A stretch of DNA of 64,000 nt from Desulfovibrio mangrovi (GTDB lineage: Bacteria; Desulfobacterota; Desulfovibrionia; Desulfovibrionales; Desulfovibrionaceae): assembly GCF_026230175.1 (NCBI RefSeq), contig NZ_CP104208.1:1-64000 (forward strand), given 5' to 3'. The position numbers and the translations under genes are program-made. The notes below the pieces were generated by a model that was not told the DNA's origin, searched no databases, and saw nothing but the letters and a program-made list of their open reading frames with translations. Below are positions 1 through 8,900 of this stretch, piece after piece (position 1 is the first letter of the stretch; the number at the start of each line of letters is the position of its first letter).

Positions 1-50
1 GCCGATGATACTGCCAGGGAGCTGGTGGGAAAGTAGGCCGCCGCCAAGAC
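1..50 (+). rRNA. rrf: 5S ribosomal RNA, 3' end (partial)
   Basis: The first bases match the 3' part of a bacterial 5S rRNA: the GCCGATGATACTGC segment, then GGTGGGAAAGTAGG, then the closing strand of the terminal stem. The 5' part lies outside the window. A terminator follows directly, so this is the end of an rRNA operon. The exact 3' base is uncertain by a few nucleotides. Confidence 0.85.
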
Positions 51-64
51 TTATTTCCAAAACG

Positions 65-102
65 AAAAACTCCGGTAACCGATGAGGGCCGGAGTTTTTC
101 TG
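65..102 (+). terminator. Rho-independent terminator of the rRNA operon
   Basis: An eight-base inverted repeat (AACTCCGG / CCGGAGTT) encloses a 13-base loop and is followed by a T run. It sits just after the 5S rRNA end. Confidence 0.85.
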
Positions 103-584
103 TTTTGGGGGTAGTGCCTCATCCTTCCATCCTTTCTTCTTATCCCTTCCTATTACTTTTACCTTTGTCATGTATTGCGAACTGGGCCTTGGTAAGTATT
201 ATCTAGAGTAGGCTTTCACCGACTACATTACGCCTTAGCTAGCTTTGCCCGTTGCCGCCTTCAGCGGGACCAGAAGGGCCTCAGCCGGTCAGCAAGGCCC
301 CTCTGGACTCCCCTGCCTCGCCCAAGCTGTCCATTGAAAGGGCACCCATCCCGCCGTGGAAGCGGAGCGCTTCCAATCGGCCTTATGTTTTGTGAGGGAA
401 AGCAGGGGCATTTTCCCTTCTTTGCTTTCCCTTTGAATGTGTCTGGGGTGGTGCTGTCTGCTTGTGATGTCATGGGAATCCTCGACAGCATTGGGTTGCG
501 GTATAAGCAGTGAGTAAGGTGTACTACTCCTTGCGAGCACTATTCAGCTGGATACAACGCTTGCTCATAATTTGTAGGATGAAA
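103..584. other. Intergenic stretch after the rRNA operon, no supported gene
   Basis: About 480 bases between the rRNA terminator and the terminator of the PfpI-family gene. Two short overlapping minus-strand reading frames (261-491 and 289-540) have no recognisable domain or Shine-Dalgarno site, so I do not call them. Two hairpins are visible: a seven-base perfect repeat at 358-374 (GGAAGCG/CGCTTCC) and a nine-base repeat at 396-431 (GGGAAAGCA/TGCTTTCCC). These could belong to a repeat element or a structured RNA; I recognise neither. Confidence 0.5.
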
Positions 585-610
585 TGAAAAAGGCCCCAAT
601 GGGGCCTTTC
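585..610 (-). terminator. Terminator of the PfpI-family gene
   Basis: The perfect hairpin AAAGGCCCC-ATT-GGGGCCTTT, read on the minus strand, is followed by TTCATTTC. It lies just past the stop of the gene at 631-1158. Confidence 0.8.
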
Positions 611-630
611 AAGCATTTAATTGTAATAGC

Positions 631-1158
631 CTATTTTTCGGCCGCATATTCCAGAATGGCGCGGCAGAAGTCCGGCAGGTCGGATGGGCGGCGGCTGCTG
701 ATCTGGTTGCGGTCGACAACAACGGACTTGTTTTCCCAGATGGCCCCCGCATTCTCAAGGTCATCCTTGATCCCGGGAGTGGATGTGCAGCGATAGCCCT
801 TCATGATCTTGGCAGAGATCGGGATCCATCCCGCGTGGCAGATGTGGGCAATAAGCTTGCCTGCTTCATGCATTGCGCGGGTAATCTCCAGCACCTTGTG
901 ATCGCGGCGCAGTTTGTCCGGGGCGAATCCACCAGCCAGCACGAGCATGTCGAAGGTGTTATGGTCCATATCTGCAATGGCGGCATCGGCTGTGCATGGA
1001 TAGCCGTGCTTGCCAGCGTAGGTGTGGCCCTTTTGGGGACCGGCGACCACAACTTCCGCGCCGGCTTCCTCCAGACGAAGCTTCGGATACCAGAGCTCAA
1101 GGTCTTCATAAACATCGTCCACGAACATAAGGACACGTTTGCCTGTAAGGGTCTGCAT
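631..1158 (-). CDS. DJ-1/PfpI family protein (YhbO/PfpI type)
   Basis: 175-residue class-I glutamine-amidotransferase-like protein of the DJ-1/PfpI superfamily. Members act as cysteine proteases, deglycases or redox-stress chaperones in the cytoplasm; the substrate cannot be told from sequence. The nucleophile elbow is A-H-I-C-H-A-G-W with Cys107 followed by His108, and the acidic partner is in the N-terminal Y-E-D-L-E segment (Glu18/Glu21). The L-V-L-A-G-G-F strand-turn and the length match the family. The start is supported by AAGGAG eight bases upstream. It is a single-gene unit with its own terminator. Family call firm, activity uncertain. Confidence 0.85.
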   Translation of the reverse strand: MQTLTGKRVLMFVDDVYEDLELWYPKLRLEEAGAEVVVAGPQKGHTYAGKHGYPCTADAAIADMDHNTFDMLVLAGGFAPDKLRRDHKVLEITRAMHEAGKLIAHICHAGWIPISAKIMKGYRCTSTPGIKDDLENAGAIWENKSVVVDRNQISSRRPSDLPDFCRAILEYAAEK

Positions 1159-1335
1159 GGTGGGGCTCCTTGCATGTGTTGTAGGAAATGAACAGGCTGC
1201 CGAACACTGTAGTTTCTGCGATAAAACGCAGTAAAGAGCAGTGGGGAAAACGTCAGCGTAATAGCGAGGAATGCCTTTAATGACATTCTGCCCTGCACGT
1301 CAATGAGACGAGGGATTTTCTCAGGCTATCGCTAT

Positions 1336-2418
1336 TTATAACGACGAATGCAGCATGATCTGCGAGACGGTTTCTATCTCAAGGTGCAGGTTGGCAATGG
1401 TTTCTTCCAATTGCTGGGGCGTGAGTCCGAGTTTCTCCCAGGAGAGCTGGGAGACTGTGGGGACGTAGTAGTCGCCTCGGGCATAGTAACCAAGCGCTTT
1501 GGCCATCGCATCTGCAAGGTGGATGATGTGATGATCGTCGATGTCATCCTCCGGCGCTTCATCCGGCGTATGATGGAAACGGACGGCATGGGTCGTGGCA
1601 GGGCTTAGATTCCATTTGTCGAGTATGTTGGAACCGATCTCCACATGGCTGAATCCGAAGACAGCATCTTCGGCCAAATGCAGGGACAAGCCGCGGCCGA
1701 TGGCATAGTTGTAGACGGTCTCGGCCTCGTCCGGAAAGCCGCCCAGAATGAACAGGCGGCCGATATCATGAAGCAGACCGTCAACAAAGTAGCGTTCGGG
1801 CTCAGTCCTGCCGGTTTGCTCAGCCAGCCGTTTGGCAATGGAAGCGCAGGCAATGCTGTGCAACCAGAATTCTTCAAGCGAAGTGCCGTGCAATTGCTTG
1901 TTGAAACCGCTGATAAGCGTCGCCCCCATGGCAAGGCTGGCCAGAGGCCTGAAACCGATGATCGCAACCGCTCTGGAGACGGTCTCCACCTTGGAAACCA
2001 GTCCGTACAATGGGCTGTTCACGAGACGTAGCAGAGAGGCGGTAAGCTTGACGTCGTTGCTGATGATTTTGGCAATGTCGCTGGCTGAGACCTTGGGGGA
2101 ATTAATCGCTTCCTGTAGCTGAACGACCAGTTGCGGGAGTGCAACGAGGTTGATGCGCTGCTGAAGGATGGAGTCCATGGTGAACTTGCGGGAGAAGCTT
2201 GGCGGCATCAGGTTTTCCGAAGGTGTCGGCGGCTCCGGAATCTCTCCTGTATCAATGCCTTGGGCGAGGCGTTCCAGCAATTCGCTGTATGCAAAACGAA
2301 TAAGTTGCGCCACGAAGGGATGGTCGTGGTTTGTATACCTGAAGCGGAGCTTGAGAGACGTTTTGGCCTTTTCGCGCGCTTCGGGAGAAATGGATTCCAG
2401 TATTTCTTTCGTGATCAT
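1336..2418 (-). CDS. HDOD-domain signalling protein (last gene of the pel operon)
   Basis: HDOD proteins are catalytically doubtful HD-fold output modules seen in two-component and c-di-GMP signalling. This 360-residue protein has about 110 residues of unassigned N-terminus, then an HDOD core with the typical L-L-R-L-V-N-S-P-L-Y helix, a G-L-L-H-D-I-G-R-L segment and an H-V-E-I-G motif. I start it at 2418 rather than 2454 because GGAAG lies six bases before that ATG and the longer start would overlap the upstream gene. It begins 29 bases after the epimerase stop, so it probably shares the pel transcript. A paralog lies at 17741-18868, on the other side of the pel locus. Role in Pel control is inference. 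Confidence 0.85.
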   Translation of the reverse strand: MITKEILESISPEAREKAKTSLKLRFRYTNHDHPFVAQLIRFAYSELLERLAQGIDTGEIPEPPTPSENLMPPSFSRKFTMDSILQQRINLVALPQLVVQLQEAINSPKVSASDIAKIISNDVKLTASLLRLVNSPLYGLVSKVETVSRAVAIIGFRPLASLAMGATLISGFNKQLHGTSLEEFWLHSIACASIAKRLAEQTGRTEPERYFVDGLLHDIGRLFILGGFPDEAETVYNYAIGRGLSLHLAEDAVFGFSHVEIGSNILDKWNLSPATTHAVRFHHTPDEAPEDDIDDHHIIHLADAMAKALGYYARGDYYVPTVSQLSWEKLGLTPQQLEETIANLHLEIETVSQIMLHSSL

Positions 2419-2446
2419 GCAACTTCCATGTACGAGGCTTAAGCCC

Positions 2447-3436
2447 CTAATCAATCTGTTCGGTCCGCATCCAGTTTATGGTGCGGTCGAGACCTTCTTC
2501 AAACGGTACAGTAGCTTTGAATCCAGTTTGCCTCGTAAAGCGGGAAATGTCAGCCTGTGAATGGTAAATATCACCGGCACGGCAGGGGCCGAACAGGATG
2601 CTGCTGCCCTTGCCGGTATTGGCTACTACCTTGTCGGCGAGTTGCTTGATGCTGATGGAGTTTCCTGTGCCCACATTGAAGATGCCACCAAGCGGTGCCG
2701 TGCTGCCTGTGGAGGGAGCCGGAACAATGCCTGCTGCTATGAGGTAGGATTGCACCACGTCTGAGACATAGATGAAGTCGCGTGTCTGACCGCCGTCTCC
2801 GAAAATGGTCATATCCTCTCCGGCCACAGCCTGCGTGATGAACTTGGAGACAACGCCGCTATATGGACTGCTGGGATCCTGCCGCGGTCCGAAGATATTG
2901 AAAAAACGCAACGAGCAGCCGAAACCGCTTTCCTGCATGAGGGTGGAGGAAAGGTACTTTGAACGACCGTAAGGACTGTTGTGGACGGTTTCCGCCGTTG
3001 CGTATTCCTCTCTGAGGGGCAGGCGGGGATCATCGCCGTATTCGGCAGCGGAACCAGCAAAGATGAACGCCTTTGCGCCCGCCCGCATAGCCTCCTCATG
3101 CAGCGCCTTTGTTGCGGTATAGTTGGTGGCCATGGTCAGTTCCGGATGTTCCATGGAAAAGGCAACCATGACCACGGCAGCCAGATGAAAGACATACTGA
3201 ATGTCGGGACAGACGGCGGTTGCCGAGGCGAGCACTTCGTGATGGGTGATGTCCCGCTCCACATAGTGGAACTGATCGTTTTTGAAAGCTTCCGCAAGGT
3301 TCCTTGCTTCGCTTGCGGGGCGGATATCAACTCCGACAACAGAAAATCCCATTGCAAGCAGGGTATCGGTCAGGTGGCTTCCTACGAAGCCTGCGCAACC
3401 GGTAACAAGGCAGGCAGGTCTGGATGCTGAGGGCAT
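2447..3436 (-). CDS. NAD-dependent sugar-nucleotide epimerase/dehydratase, PelX-like
   Basis: 329-residue extended short-chain dehydrogenase of the UDP-glucose 4-epimerase type. It has the N-terminal NAD motif T-G-C-A-G-F-V-G, the catalytic serine segment G-S-A-A-E-Y-G, and the Y-G-R-S-K pair (YxxxK). AAGGA lies upstream of the ATG. It follows pelG by 41 bases in the same direction. Pel is rich in N-acetylgalactosamine in Pseudomonas, and some pel loci carry a UDP-GlcNAc C4-epimerase (PelX). By position this enzyme probably supplies UDP-GalNAc. The exact substrate is not decided by sequence; UDP-glucose/galactose or dTDP-sugar dehydratase activity is possible. Confidence 0.85.
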   Translation of the reverse strand: MPSASRPACLVTGCAGFVGSHLTDTLLAMGFSVVGVDIRPASEARNLAEAFKNDQFHYVERDITHHEVLASATAVCPDIQYVFHLAAVVMVAFSMEHPELTMATNYTATKALHEEAMRAGAKAFIFAGSAAEYGDDPRLPLREEYATAETVHNSPYGRSKYLSSTLMQESGFGCSLRFFNIFGPRQDPSSPYSGVVSKFITQAVAGEDMTIFGDGGQTRDFIYVSDVVQSYLIAAGIVPAPSTGSTAPLGGIFNVGTGNSISIKQLADKVVANTGKGSSILFGPCRAGDIYHSQADISRFTRQTGFKATVPFEEGLDRTINWMRTEQID

Positions 3437-3477
3437 GGTATGTCCTTGCGAGAGTGGGCCGAGGTGCCGAGCGGGTG

Positions 3478-4848
3478 TTAACCGATGGGCTGGCGGGCAA
3501 ATGTTATATATTCAAGGTTGCGAATGTTCCAATCCAGTAGCCAGTATGCGGCAAACAGGGCCACAAAGCAGGAATAGCAGTAACCGTAACCGTAGAATCC
3601 GGCGCCCATATTGGTGGTGATCCAGCTGAACAGGCCGTTGGCAACGAGGAACAGCGAAGAAACGATGAGCACTTCCTTACGTAGGTCAAAATAAAACAAG
3701 ATGATAATAACAACAGACAGCAGTACCTGCAAGAAGGCGCCGGTCAGGGCTATGCGGTAGACTGGGGTTTGTATGGGGGAAAGCTGGGCCATGGCGATGA
3801 TCTCTGGTGCAAAGGCAATGCAGAGCGTTGTGATGGCCCCTTGAATGATGAGGATTTCTCGCAGCGAATGATGCAGCGAGTCAACAAGGCGTCCCTTTTC
3901 TTCCAGAATGGCGTAAAACGGAAGGTTTTCAAGAACCTTGGCGTAGTAGCGTTTGTAGTGGTCGTAAAAAGACGTTTCCACTTTCATGAGGAAGATGGCA
4001 AGCGTGGGCACAATGGTCAGATAGGCAAAGAATATCGGTCCTTCATACAGGTCGTGCGTCCTGAAATAGGGGACGATGGTTCGTGAGTCAGGCGCAAACC
4101 AGAAAACGATTTTATCTATCCATATGGCCAGATTGTAGATGATGCCTATGACTGCGAGTTCCCAGTATTTTTTGAAATAGCTGAACAAGGCTCGGTCGAA
4201 AATGGCCCCCACTTGGAATTCGGCAAGAAGTCGTGCGAAAAGCCAGTAGAAGATGATGGCTTGTCCGATGAGATAACCGAGCATGTGCCCTTCGGCACCT
4301 AGCGGGTGGCTGAGCCATATCGCCCCGGCAATGCTGATGGCTGTGCCGATGGCAAAGGCCAGAACGATCTGGATGTAGTCCTTGACCGACGAAATGAAAA
4401 CCATGGCGAGCCAGATGAGGCTGACCACGGCAAAGAGCATGACGGCAAGCAGTTTGTAGTAACCGGAAATCTCGAATCGCAGGTACGCGGCTGTCGCGAG
4501 CGGTACGCCCAGGCAGAGGATTGCGGCACAGCAGCTCCAGAAGGCGCGCATGGTCGATTCCACCCTGCCGAGGAAGAGTTCGTCCGCAAGGTAGCGGGTG
4601 GAAATCAGTTGGAAGAACCCCACGAATACGAGCGAAAAGGCATAGGTATAGATGATGGTGGCCCGGAATATCTCGTGGTCCACATTGCTCAGGGTCTGTT
4701 CCCGGAACAGCCCGAGCACAGAAAGCGTGAAAATACTCATGAGCCAAGGGCCGGAGGAAATGAGCGCGGCGTACAGGTAGGCGCCCAGTTCGTTCAGGTA
4801 GGACCCCTTGCCGAGTATGCGTCGCAGTTCGAAGCCTATTCCCGCCAT
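3478..4848 (-). CDS. pelG: PelG, Pel exopolysaccharide inner-membrane transporter
   Basis: 456-residue multi-pass membrane protein with about 12 hydrophobic segments. The N-terminus M-A-G-I-G-F-E-L-R-R followed by L-I-S-S-G-P-W is the hallmark of PelG, a MOP-superfamily (Wzx-related) protein that moves the Pel chain across the inner membrane together with PelD/PelE/PelF. Length agrees with Pseudomonas PelG (about 456). A strong GGAGG lies five bases before the ATG, and the first 13 bases overlap the end of pelF, suggesting translational coupling. Confidence 0.95.
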   Translation of the reverse strand: MAGIGFELRRILGKGSYLNELGAYLYAALISSGPWLMSIFTLSVLGLFREQTLSNVDHEIFRATIIYTYAFSLVFVGFFQLISTRYLADELFLGRVESTMRAFWSCCAAILCLGVPLATAAYLRFEISGYYKLLAVMLFAVVSLIWLAMVFISSVKDYIQIVLAFAIGTAISIAGAIWLSHPLGAEGHMLGYLIGQAIIFYWLFARLLAEFQVGAIFDRALFSYFKKYWELAVIGIIYNLAIWIDKIVFWFAPDSRTIVPYFRTHDLYEGPIFFAYLTIVPTLAIFLMKVETSFYDHYKRYYAKVLENLPFYAILEEKGRLVDSLHHSLREILIIQGAITTLCIAFAPEIIAMAQLSPIQTPVYRIALTGAFLQVLLSVVIIILFYFDLRKEVLIVSSLFLVANGLFSWITTNMGAGFYGYGYCYSCFVALFAAYWLLDWNIRNLEYITFARQPIG

Positions 4849-6377
4849 GATTCCTCCTTTCCAGAAGGACCGGTGCCGCCGGGGCCGGACCAGTCGGGAT
4901 GCTCCATGAGTTCCCTGTACAACGTGTCATAACGGGCATTGAGAGCAGATTCGCTGTAAAAACGGGCGATACGCTCCCTGCCGGCGTGGGTCATGCGGCT
5001 GCGGGTTCTGCTGTCGCCAAGTATGCTTATGATGCCGTTGGCGGTTTCTGCCGGGTTGGCAACGCGGGTCACAATACCGGAGAGGCCGAGCGAGCGGTCT
5101 TCGGCTACGCGTCCTTCAAGCAGTTCGCGGCACGCGCCTACGTCGGATGCCACAACGGGAATGCCGGCGCAGTTGGCTTCCATGACGACCAGAGGTTGCG
5201 CCTCGCTGATGGAGGTCAGCACCACGAGATCGAGTTTCGGGTAGTATTCGCGGACGTTGACACGGCCAAGGAAGGATACCGCGTGCTCAAGCTGCAGTAC
5301 TTTGACCAAATCAACGCATTCTTCATAATACGCTTCGTCCTCTTCAGTCGGCCCCATGATCCAGAACTGCACGTTGCTCATCTTCAGCGATACAGCCTTG
5401 CAGGCACGGATGAAGGTCTTCACATCCTTGATGGGAACCACGCGGCCTACAAAGCCGACAGTAAAGGTTTCCTGTGTTTCAGACGGGTAGTCGGCGGGTT
5501 TCAGGTGCCGGAACCCGTCAATGTCAATGCCGTTGGGGATAACCTCCGTCCTCCAAGGGTCCGCGCCATCCTTGAGTTGTATCTGCCTGTTGCCTTCATA
5601 CAGGGTGACGACGCGCTCGGAGTAGCGGTAGGCAATTCTGCCCAGAGCGTAAAATGTTTTGACCCAGAGCTGCTGGTACAGGCCCAGATCCTTTTGCACC
5701 CGCAGGCGTTCATCTTCCTTCTGCGGCAGCGATTCGGACTGGGCTATCTCGATTTTTCGTTCCTTCGTATAGATGCCGTGCTCGGTGAGCAGGAGCGGCC
5801 GCGCCTGTGTGATGCGTGCCACAGCGCCAATAAGGCCCGCGTAGCCCGTGGAAACGGAATGGTAGACGCGTGCCTTGGGCAAGTCCACACCAAGGGCTTT
5901 GAACATGGGCAGGTGCGTAAACCTGTATGTCCAGAAATAGTTCATGAACGGGGCGTCGGGTACGTTGGTCTGCACCTGTTCGACGAGAAATTCCCATGCC
6001 TTCGGGCCGTGCATGAGTTCCCACAGGGGGTAGCGGTCATTCTGGAACGCATCAATGATGGCTTTGAGATCGTCGTGCGAAAGAGTGCCTATGGCTTTGT
6101 GGAACGATCTGATCTCTTCCATGTGCTTCTTGCTGAACCGTTTGAAAAGCTTGCGGCGAGGCTTCTCCACGTCATGAATATAGAGCACCTTGGGTGGCAG
6201 AAAATTATCCGGCAGCTCATATTTGTAGGGATGCTGTTCCTTTTCGGAAGGCAGAATGCAGAGCGCTGTGAAGGTGAGGTCCGGCAACCCCTTGATGAGG
6301 TTGTGCACCCATGAGGATACCCCCCCCGCGACAAAGGGGTACGAGCCTTCCAATATGAAGCATACGTCAGCTGTCAT
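4836..6377 (-). CDS. pelF: PelF, Pel glycosyltransferase (GT4 family)
   Basis: 513-residue cytosolic GT-B glycosyltransferase. The N-terminus D-V-C-F-I-L-E-G-S-Y-P-F-V-x-G-G-V-S-S-W is characteristic of PelF. The C-terminal half has the nucleotide-sugar site (V-G-F-V-G-R-V-V-P-I-K-D) and the E-A-Q-P-L-V-V-M-E-A-N motif (EX7E type). It polymerises the Pel backbone from UDP-GalNAc/GlcNAc in the inner-membrane synthase complex. Its ATG overlaps the pelE stop by four bases, and GGGAG stands seven bases upstream. Confidence 0.95.
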   Translation of the reverse strand: MTADVCFILEGSYPFVAGGVSSWVHNLIKGLPDLTFTALCILPSEKEQHPYKYELPDNFLPPKVLYIHDVEKPRRKLFKRFSKKHMEEIRSFHKAIGTLSHDDLKAIIDAFQNDRYPLWELMHGPKAWEFLVEQVQTNVPDAPFMNYFWTYRFTHLPMFKALGVDLPKARVYHSVSTGYAGLIGAVARITQARPLLLTEHGIYTKERKIEIAQSESLPQKEDERLRVQKDLGLYQQLWVKTFYALGRIAYRYSERVVTLYEGNRQIQLKDGADPWRTEVIPNGIDIDGFRHLKPADYPSETQETFTVGFVGRVVPIKDVKTFIRACKAVSLKMSNVQFWIMGPTEEDEAYYEECVDLVKVLQLEHAVSFLGRVNVREYYPKLDLVVLTSISEAQPLVVMEANCAGIPVVASDVGACRELLEGRVAEDRSLGLSGIVTRVANPAETANGIISILGDSRTRSRMTHAGRERIARFYSESALNARYDTLYRELMEHPDWSGPGGTGPSGKEESWRE

Positions 6378-7495
6378 GCCCGTGCTCCCGCAGGGCCTTT
6401 GGATGGCTGATCCTGCTGGGCCCAGAATACATAGAGGGCCCGGTTGAATTCATCGGAGTCGCGGGTGTCGGGTTTGTTGACCCGCATGGTGTACATCTCG
6501 CGCCGAAGCTGTTGCCAGTCGCGCATGTCATAGTACACCCAGCAACGGCCCAGTCTCCCTTCCAGATGGGTTTCCGGATAATCGAGTGCGAAGGAGAAGG
6601 TGTTCAGTGCGGCGGTGTGATCCTTCAGTTCTATGCATATTTTGCCGATCTCGATGTGCGTTGCGTAATCCTGTTTTTCCTTGTCCAGATACTGCCGGAA
6701 CAGCTTGCGGGCCTCTTCAAGGTAGTAGGTCTTCATGCTGGCTTCCGGCAAACCGCTGTGGGCATAGTCGCGGCAGGTGACTGCATAGTCCCGGATTGCC
6801 CTGCTGTCGCCGGAGGCGGCCAGTTCTTCGGCCTTTTCAAGTCGTTCCATGGCGTCTTCTTCCAGTTGGGAGAGCGCCGTGTGGGCAAAGAAGCGTACTT
6901 CCGTGGAAACATCGGAAAGGCTTTCCTTCAGCAGTCTTATGGCACGCGGGCTTTTCATGCGTTTGAGCAGCATGATGGCACCACGCTTCAGGTCTTCGTC
7001 TCCTCCCAGAAGGATGTCCACAATGGGCTGCGTGGCGAGTTCCTCCCGCAGAAGATCGTCCATGGAGCGCCGGATGGCGACCTCATCCTCGGCGCTGAGT
7101 TTCAGCGTATCCCTGTCGAAGTCGTGCGCAAGTCCTTGGGAGTGTACGAACCGTCTGGTGATGGCTATGGTCAGGGGCATGCCCACAATGCCGATTACAG
7201 GCAGAAACAGGGCAATCAGCCCGGTGAGCTTGGGCAGATACCAACCAGCGCCCGGAAAGCTGTCCGGTTTGTAGGCATAGAACAGGGGCAGGGCGGATGA
7301 TGCAAGATGCAGTGCGGCTGCAAATATCCATTGGCGGGGCGTGGGGGGAATGGATTCAAGCAGTACGAAGCAGGCAGCTCCTTCAAGGGCCATGGCGACA
7401 AGGCACACAACCAGAAGGAATGTGTAGGCCCGGGTGCGCTGCCGTCTCTTCCTGATATGTTCGTTTGTGAGATCAGGCTGCGATAACGGCGTCAT
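6374..7495 (-). CDS. pelE: PelE-like inner-membrane protein with TPR/HEAT-like repeats
   Basis: 373 residues. Three hydrophobic segments lie near residues 24-47, 55-75 and 88-110, followed by a soluble alpha-helical repeat region that includes a TPR-like unit near residue 290. This matches the plan of PelE, a TPR-bearing inner-membrane scaffold between PelD and PelF. Identification rests mainly on architecture and its place between pelD and pelF, because PelE is poorly conserved. It starts inside the end of pelD (23-base overlap) with GGAGG six bases before the ATG. Confidence 0.8.
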   Translation of the reverse strand: MTPLSQPDLTNEHIRKRRQRTRAYTFLLVVCLVAMALEGAACFVLLESIPPTPRQWIFAAALHLASSALPLFYAYKPDSFPGAGWYLPKLTGLIALFLPVIGIVGMPLTIAITRRFVHSQGLAHDFDRDTLKLSAEDEVAIRRSMDDLLREELATQPIVDILLGGDEDLKRGAIMLLKRMKSPRAIRLLKESLSDVSTEVRFFAHTALSQLEEDAMERLEKAEELAASGDSRAIRDYAVTCRDYAHSGLPEASMKTYYLEEARKLFRQYLDKEKQDYATHIEIGKICIELKDHTAALNTFSFALDYPETHLEGRLGRCWVYYDMRDWQQLRREMYTMRVNKPDTRDSDEFNRALYVFWAQQDQPSKGPAGARA

Positions 7496-8894
7496 GAATG
7501 TCCTCCGTCACTGCTGCCAGAAGTTCGTCCATATCATTAGTAGCAGCCGTCATGGCTGCCGTTCCGACCCGCAGAGCCATGAGGTTTGCTTCAAGTTCAA
7601 AGCTCATGATGACAAGGGCCTGATATGCACGGGCGATGTTGTTCACCACCACCTTGGCCCCCTGCAGGGGGGTGGTGGGCAGCACGACAACAAAGGCCCC
7701 CGGTTGTTCATGCAGGAAGACAAGATCAATATTGCGCAGATGCGACTGCACCACGGCGGCAAAGGCGATAAGCGTTGCCTGCTGTTCCTCCGGAATGCGC
7801 TCGGTAAACCCCGGAATTTCGAGATGAATCAGGGAAAGCTCAAGGCCGTACCGCTTGGCACGCTGGAATTCCTCGTTCAGACGGCGGCGCAGATATTTGT
7901 AGTTATATACGTCCGCGATTTCGTCAGTGATGAGTTTTTCCTTTGTGCTCCGGTGGAGCAGGGCGTTTTCAAGGCTTGCTCCGCACCAGTCGGCGATCAG
8001 TTCCACCATGCGTATGGAGGCGGGGTTGAACTTGAGGAACGGCATCCGTTCAACAACCAAAACTCCCACGGCCTCAAGCCCGCTGCTGGAGAGCACCGGA
8101 GCCGCGATGAGCATGCCTGCGTTGTCGGATTCGTTGCGCAGGGCAGCATCGATGGTGACGGCTTTGCGTTCCTTGTAGACGGTGTAGAGCGGTTCCGTTT
8201 CCGGTCCCAGAATGCCTTTGGGGCGGGGTGAGGTTGTGCGTTTCGAGGCCTTCAGTTGGAACGAGTTGTTTTCCATTATGTAGATGGAACACTCCTCCAC
8301 ATCGAGATACTGGCGCAGCAGATCGAGAATGGCCATGTAGATGGAGTCCGCATCAAGGGTGCGCAACGCCTGAGCCGCCTCATAGATTGTGCTGAGGGTG
8401 TGCTCCTGCGAGAATATGCGCGTATCCATCTCCACTTTGGCCTGTTCAAGGGTTTGGAGCTCCCTCTTCTGTTCGTCAGCGACTTGGAGGCTTTCCTTGA
8501 GAGTGGTCTGCACGGCGTCCAGTTCCCGCATGTGTCCCTGACGGATTTCACCCAGAGCCATGCCGGTAACCCAGAACAACAGCGGCGGGCCCCATAGTTC
8601 AATGGAGTGCAACTCCAGCAGGGAGATATCCGGAATGGTAGCCGTCTTGAACAGCAAATAGAGCATGCCGGACATGAAACCGGCGAAGAAGCCGGGGAAA
8701 AAGCCGTAGCGCACGGCAATAAGAATCACCACTATCCAGTAGGGATGCGGCTGTACTTTCATGAACCCTATGTCGGTCTTGAACAGCAGTACGTTCAAGA
8801 CCGTGATGAGCATGAGGCCCAGCAGAGTCTCTACAATATAGATCAGGCGGCCCTTGCCGGATTCCGCTTTCGGATTGAGTCGGGTTACTGCCAT
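7473..8894 (-). CDS. pelD: PelD, c-di-GMP receptor of the Pel synthase complex
   Basis: 473 residues: four hydrophobic segments in the first 130, a coiled-coil around 130-170, a GAF domain at about 170-330, then a degenerate GGDEF domain. The GGDEF signature is replaced by E-Q-P-G-A, so no cyclase activity is expected. An RxxD inhibitory site (Arg387-Asn-Ile-Asp390) sits exactly five residues before it, the arrangement PelD uses to bind c-di-GMP. PelD activates Pel polymerisation after transcription when c-di-GMP is bound. It starts six bases after the PelB barrel gene stop. Confidence 0.93.
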   Translation of the reverse strand: MAVTRLNPKAESGKGRLIYIVETLLGLMLITVLNVLLFKTDIGFMKVQPHPYWIVVILIAVRYGFFPGFFAGFMSGMLYLLFKTATIPDISLLELHSIELWGPPLLFWVTGMALGEIRQGHMRELDAVQTTLKESLQVADEQKRELQTLEQAKVEMDTRIFSQEHTLSTIYEAAQALRTLDADSIYMAILDLLRQYLDVEECSIYIMENNSFQLKASKRTTSPRPKGILGPETEPLYTVYKERKAVTIDAALRNESDNAGMLIAAPVLSSSGLEAVGVLVVERMPFLKFNPASIRMVELIADWCGASLENALLHRSTKEKLITDEIADVYNYKYLRRRLNEEFQRAKRYGLELSLIHLEIPGFTERIPEEQQATLIAFAAVVQSHLRNIDLVFLHEQPGAFVVVLPTTPLQGAKVVVNNIARAYQALVIMSFELEANLMALRVGTAAMTAATNDMDELLAAVTEDIHDAVIAA

Positions 8895-8900
8895 GGTGTT

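Noticed and set aside
261-540. Two short minus-strand frames after the rRNA operon
   Set aside because: No binding site, no domain, and they overlap each other in different frames.
3440-3475. tRNA-like segment (GTGGGCCGAGGTGCCGAGCGG) between pelG and the epimerase gene
   Set aside because: No acceptor stem, anticodon arm or T arm can be completed in the 41-base gap.
4899-6314. A 471-codon plus-strand frame opposite pelF
   Set aside because: pelF is certain; the frame has no domain or ribosome binding site.
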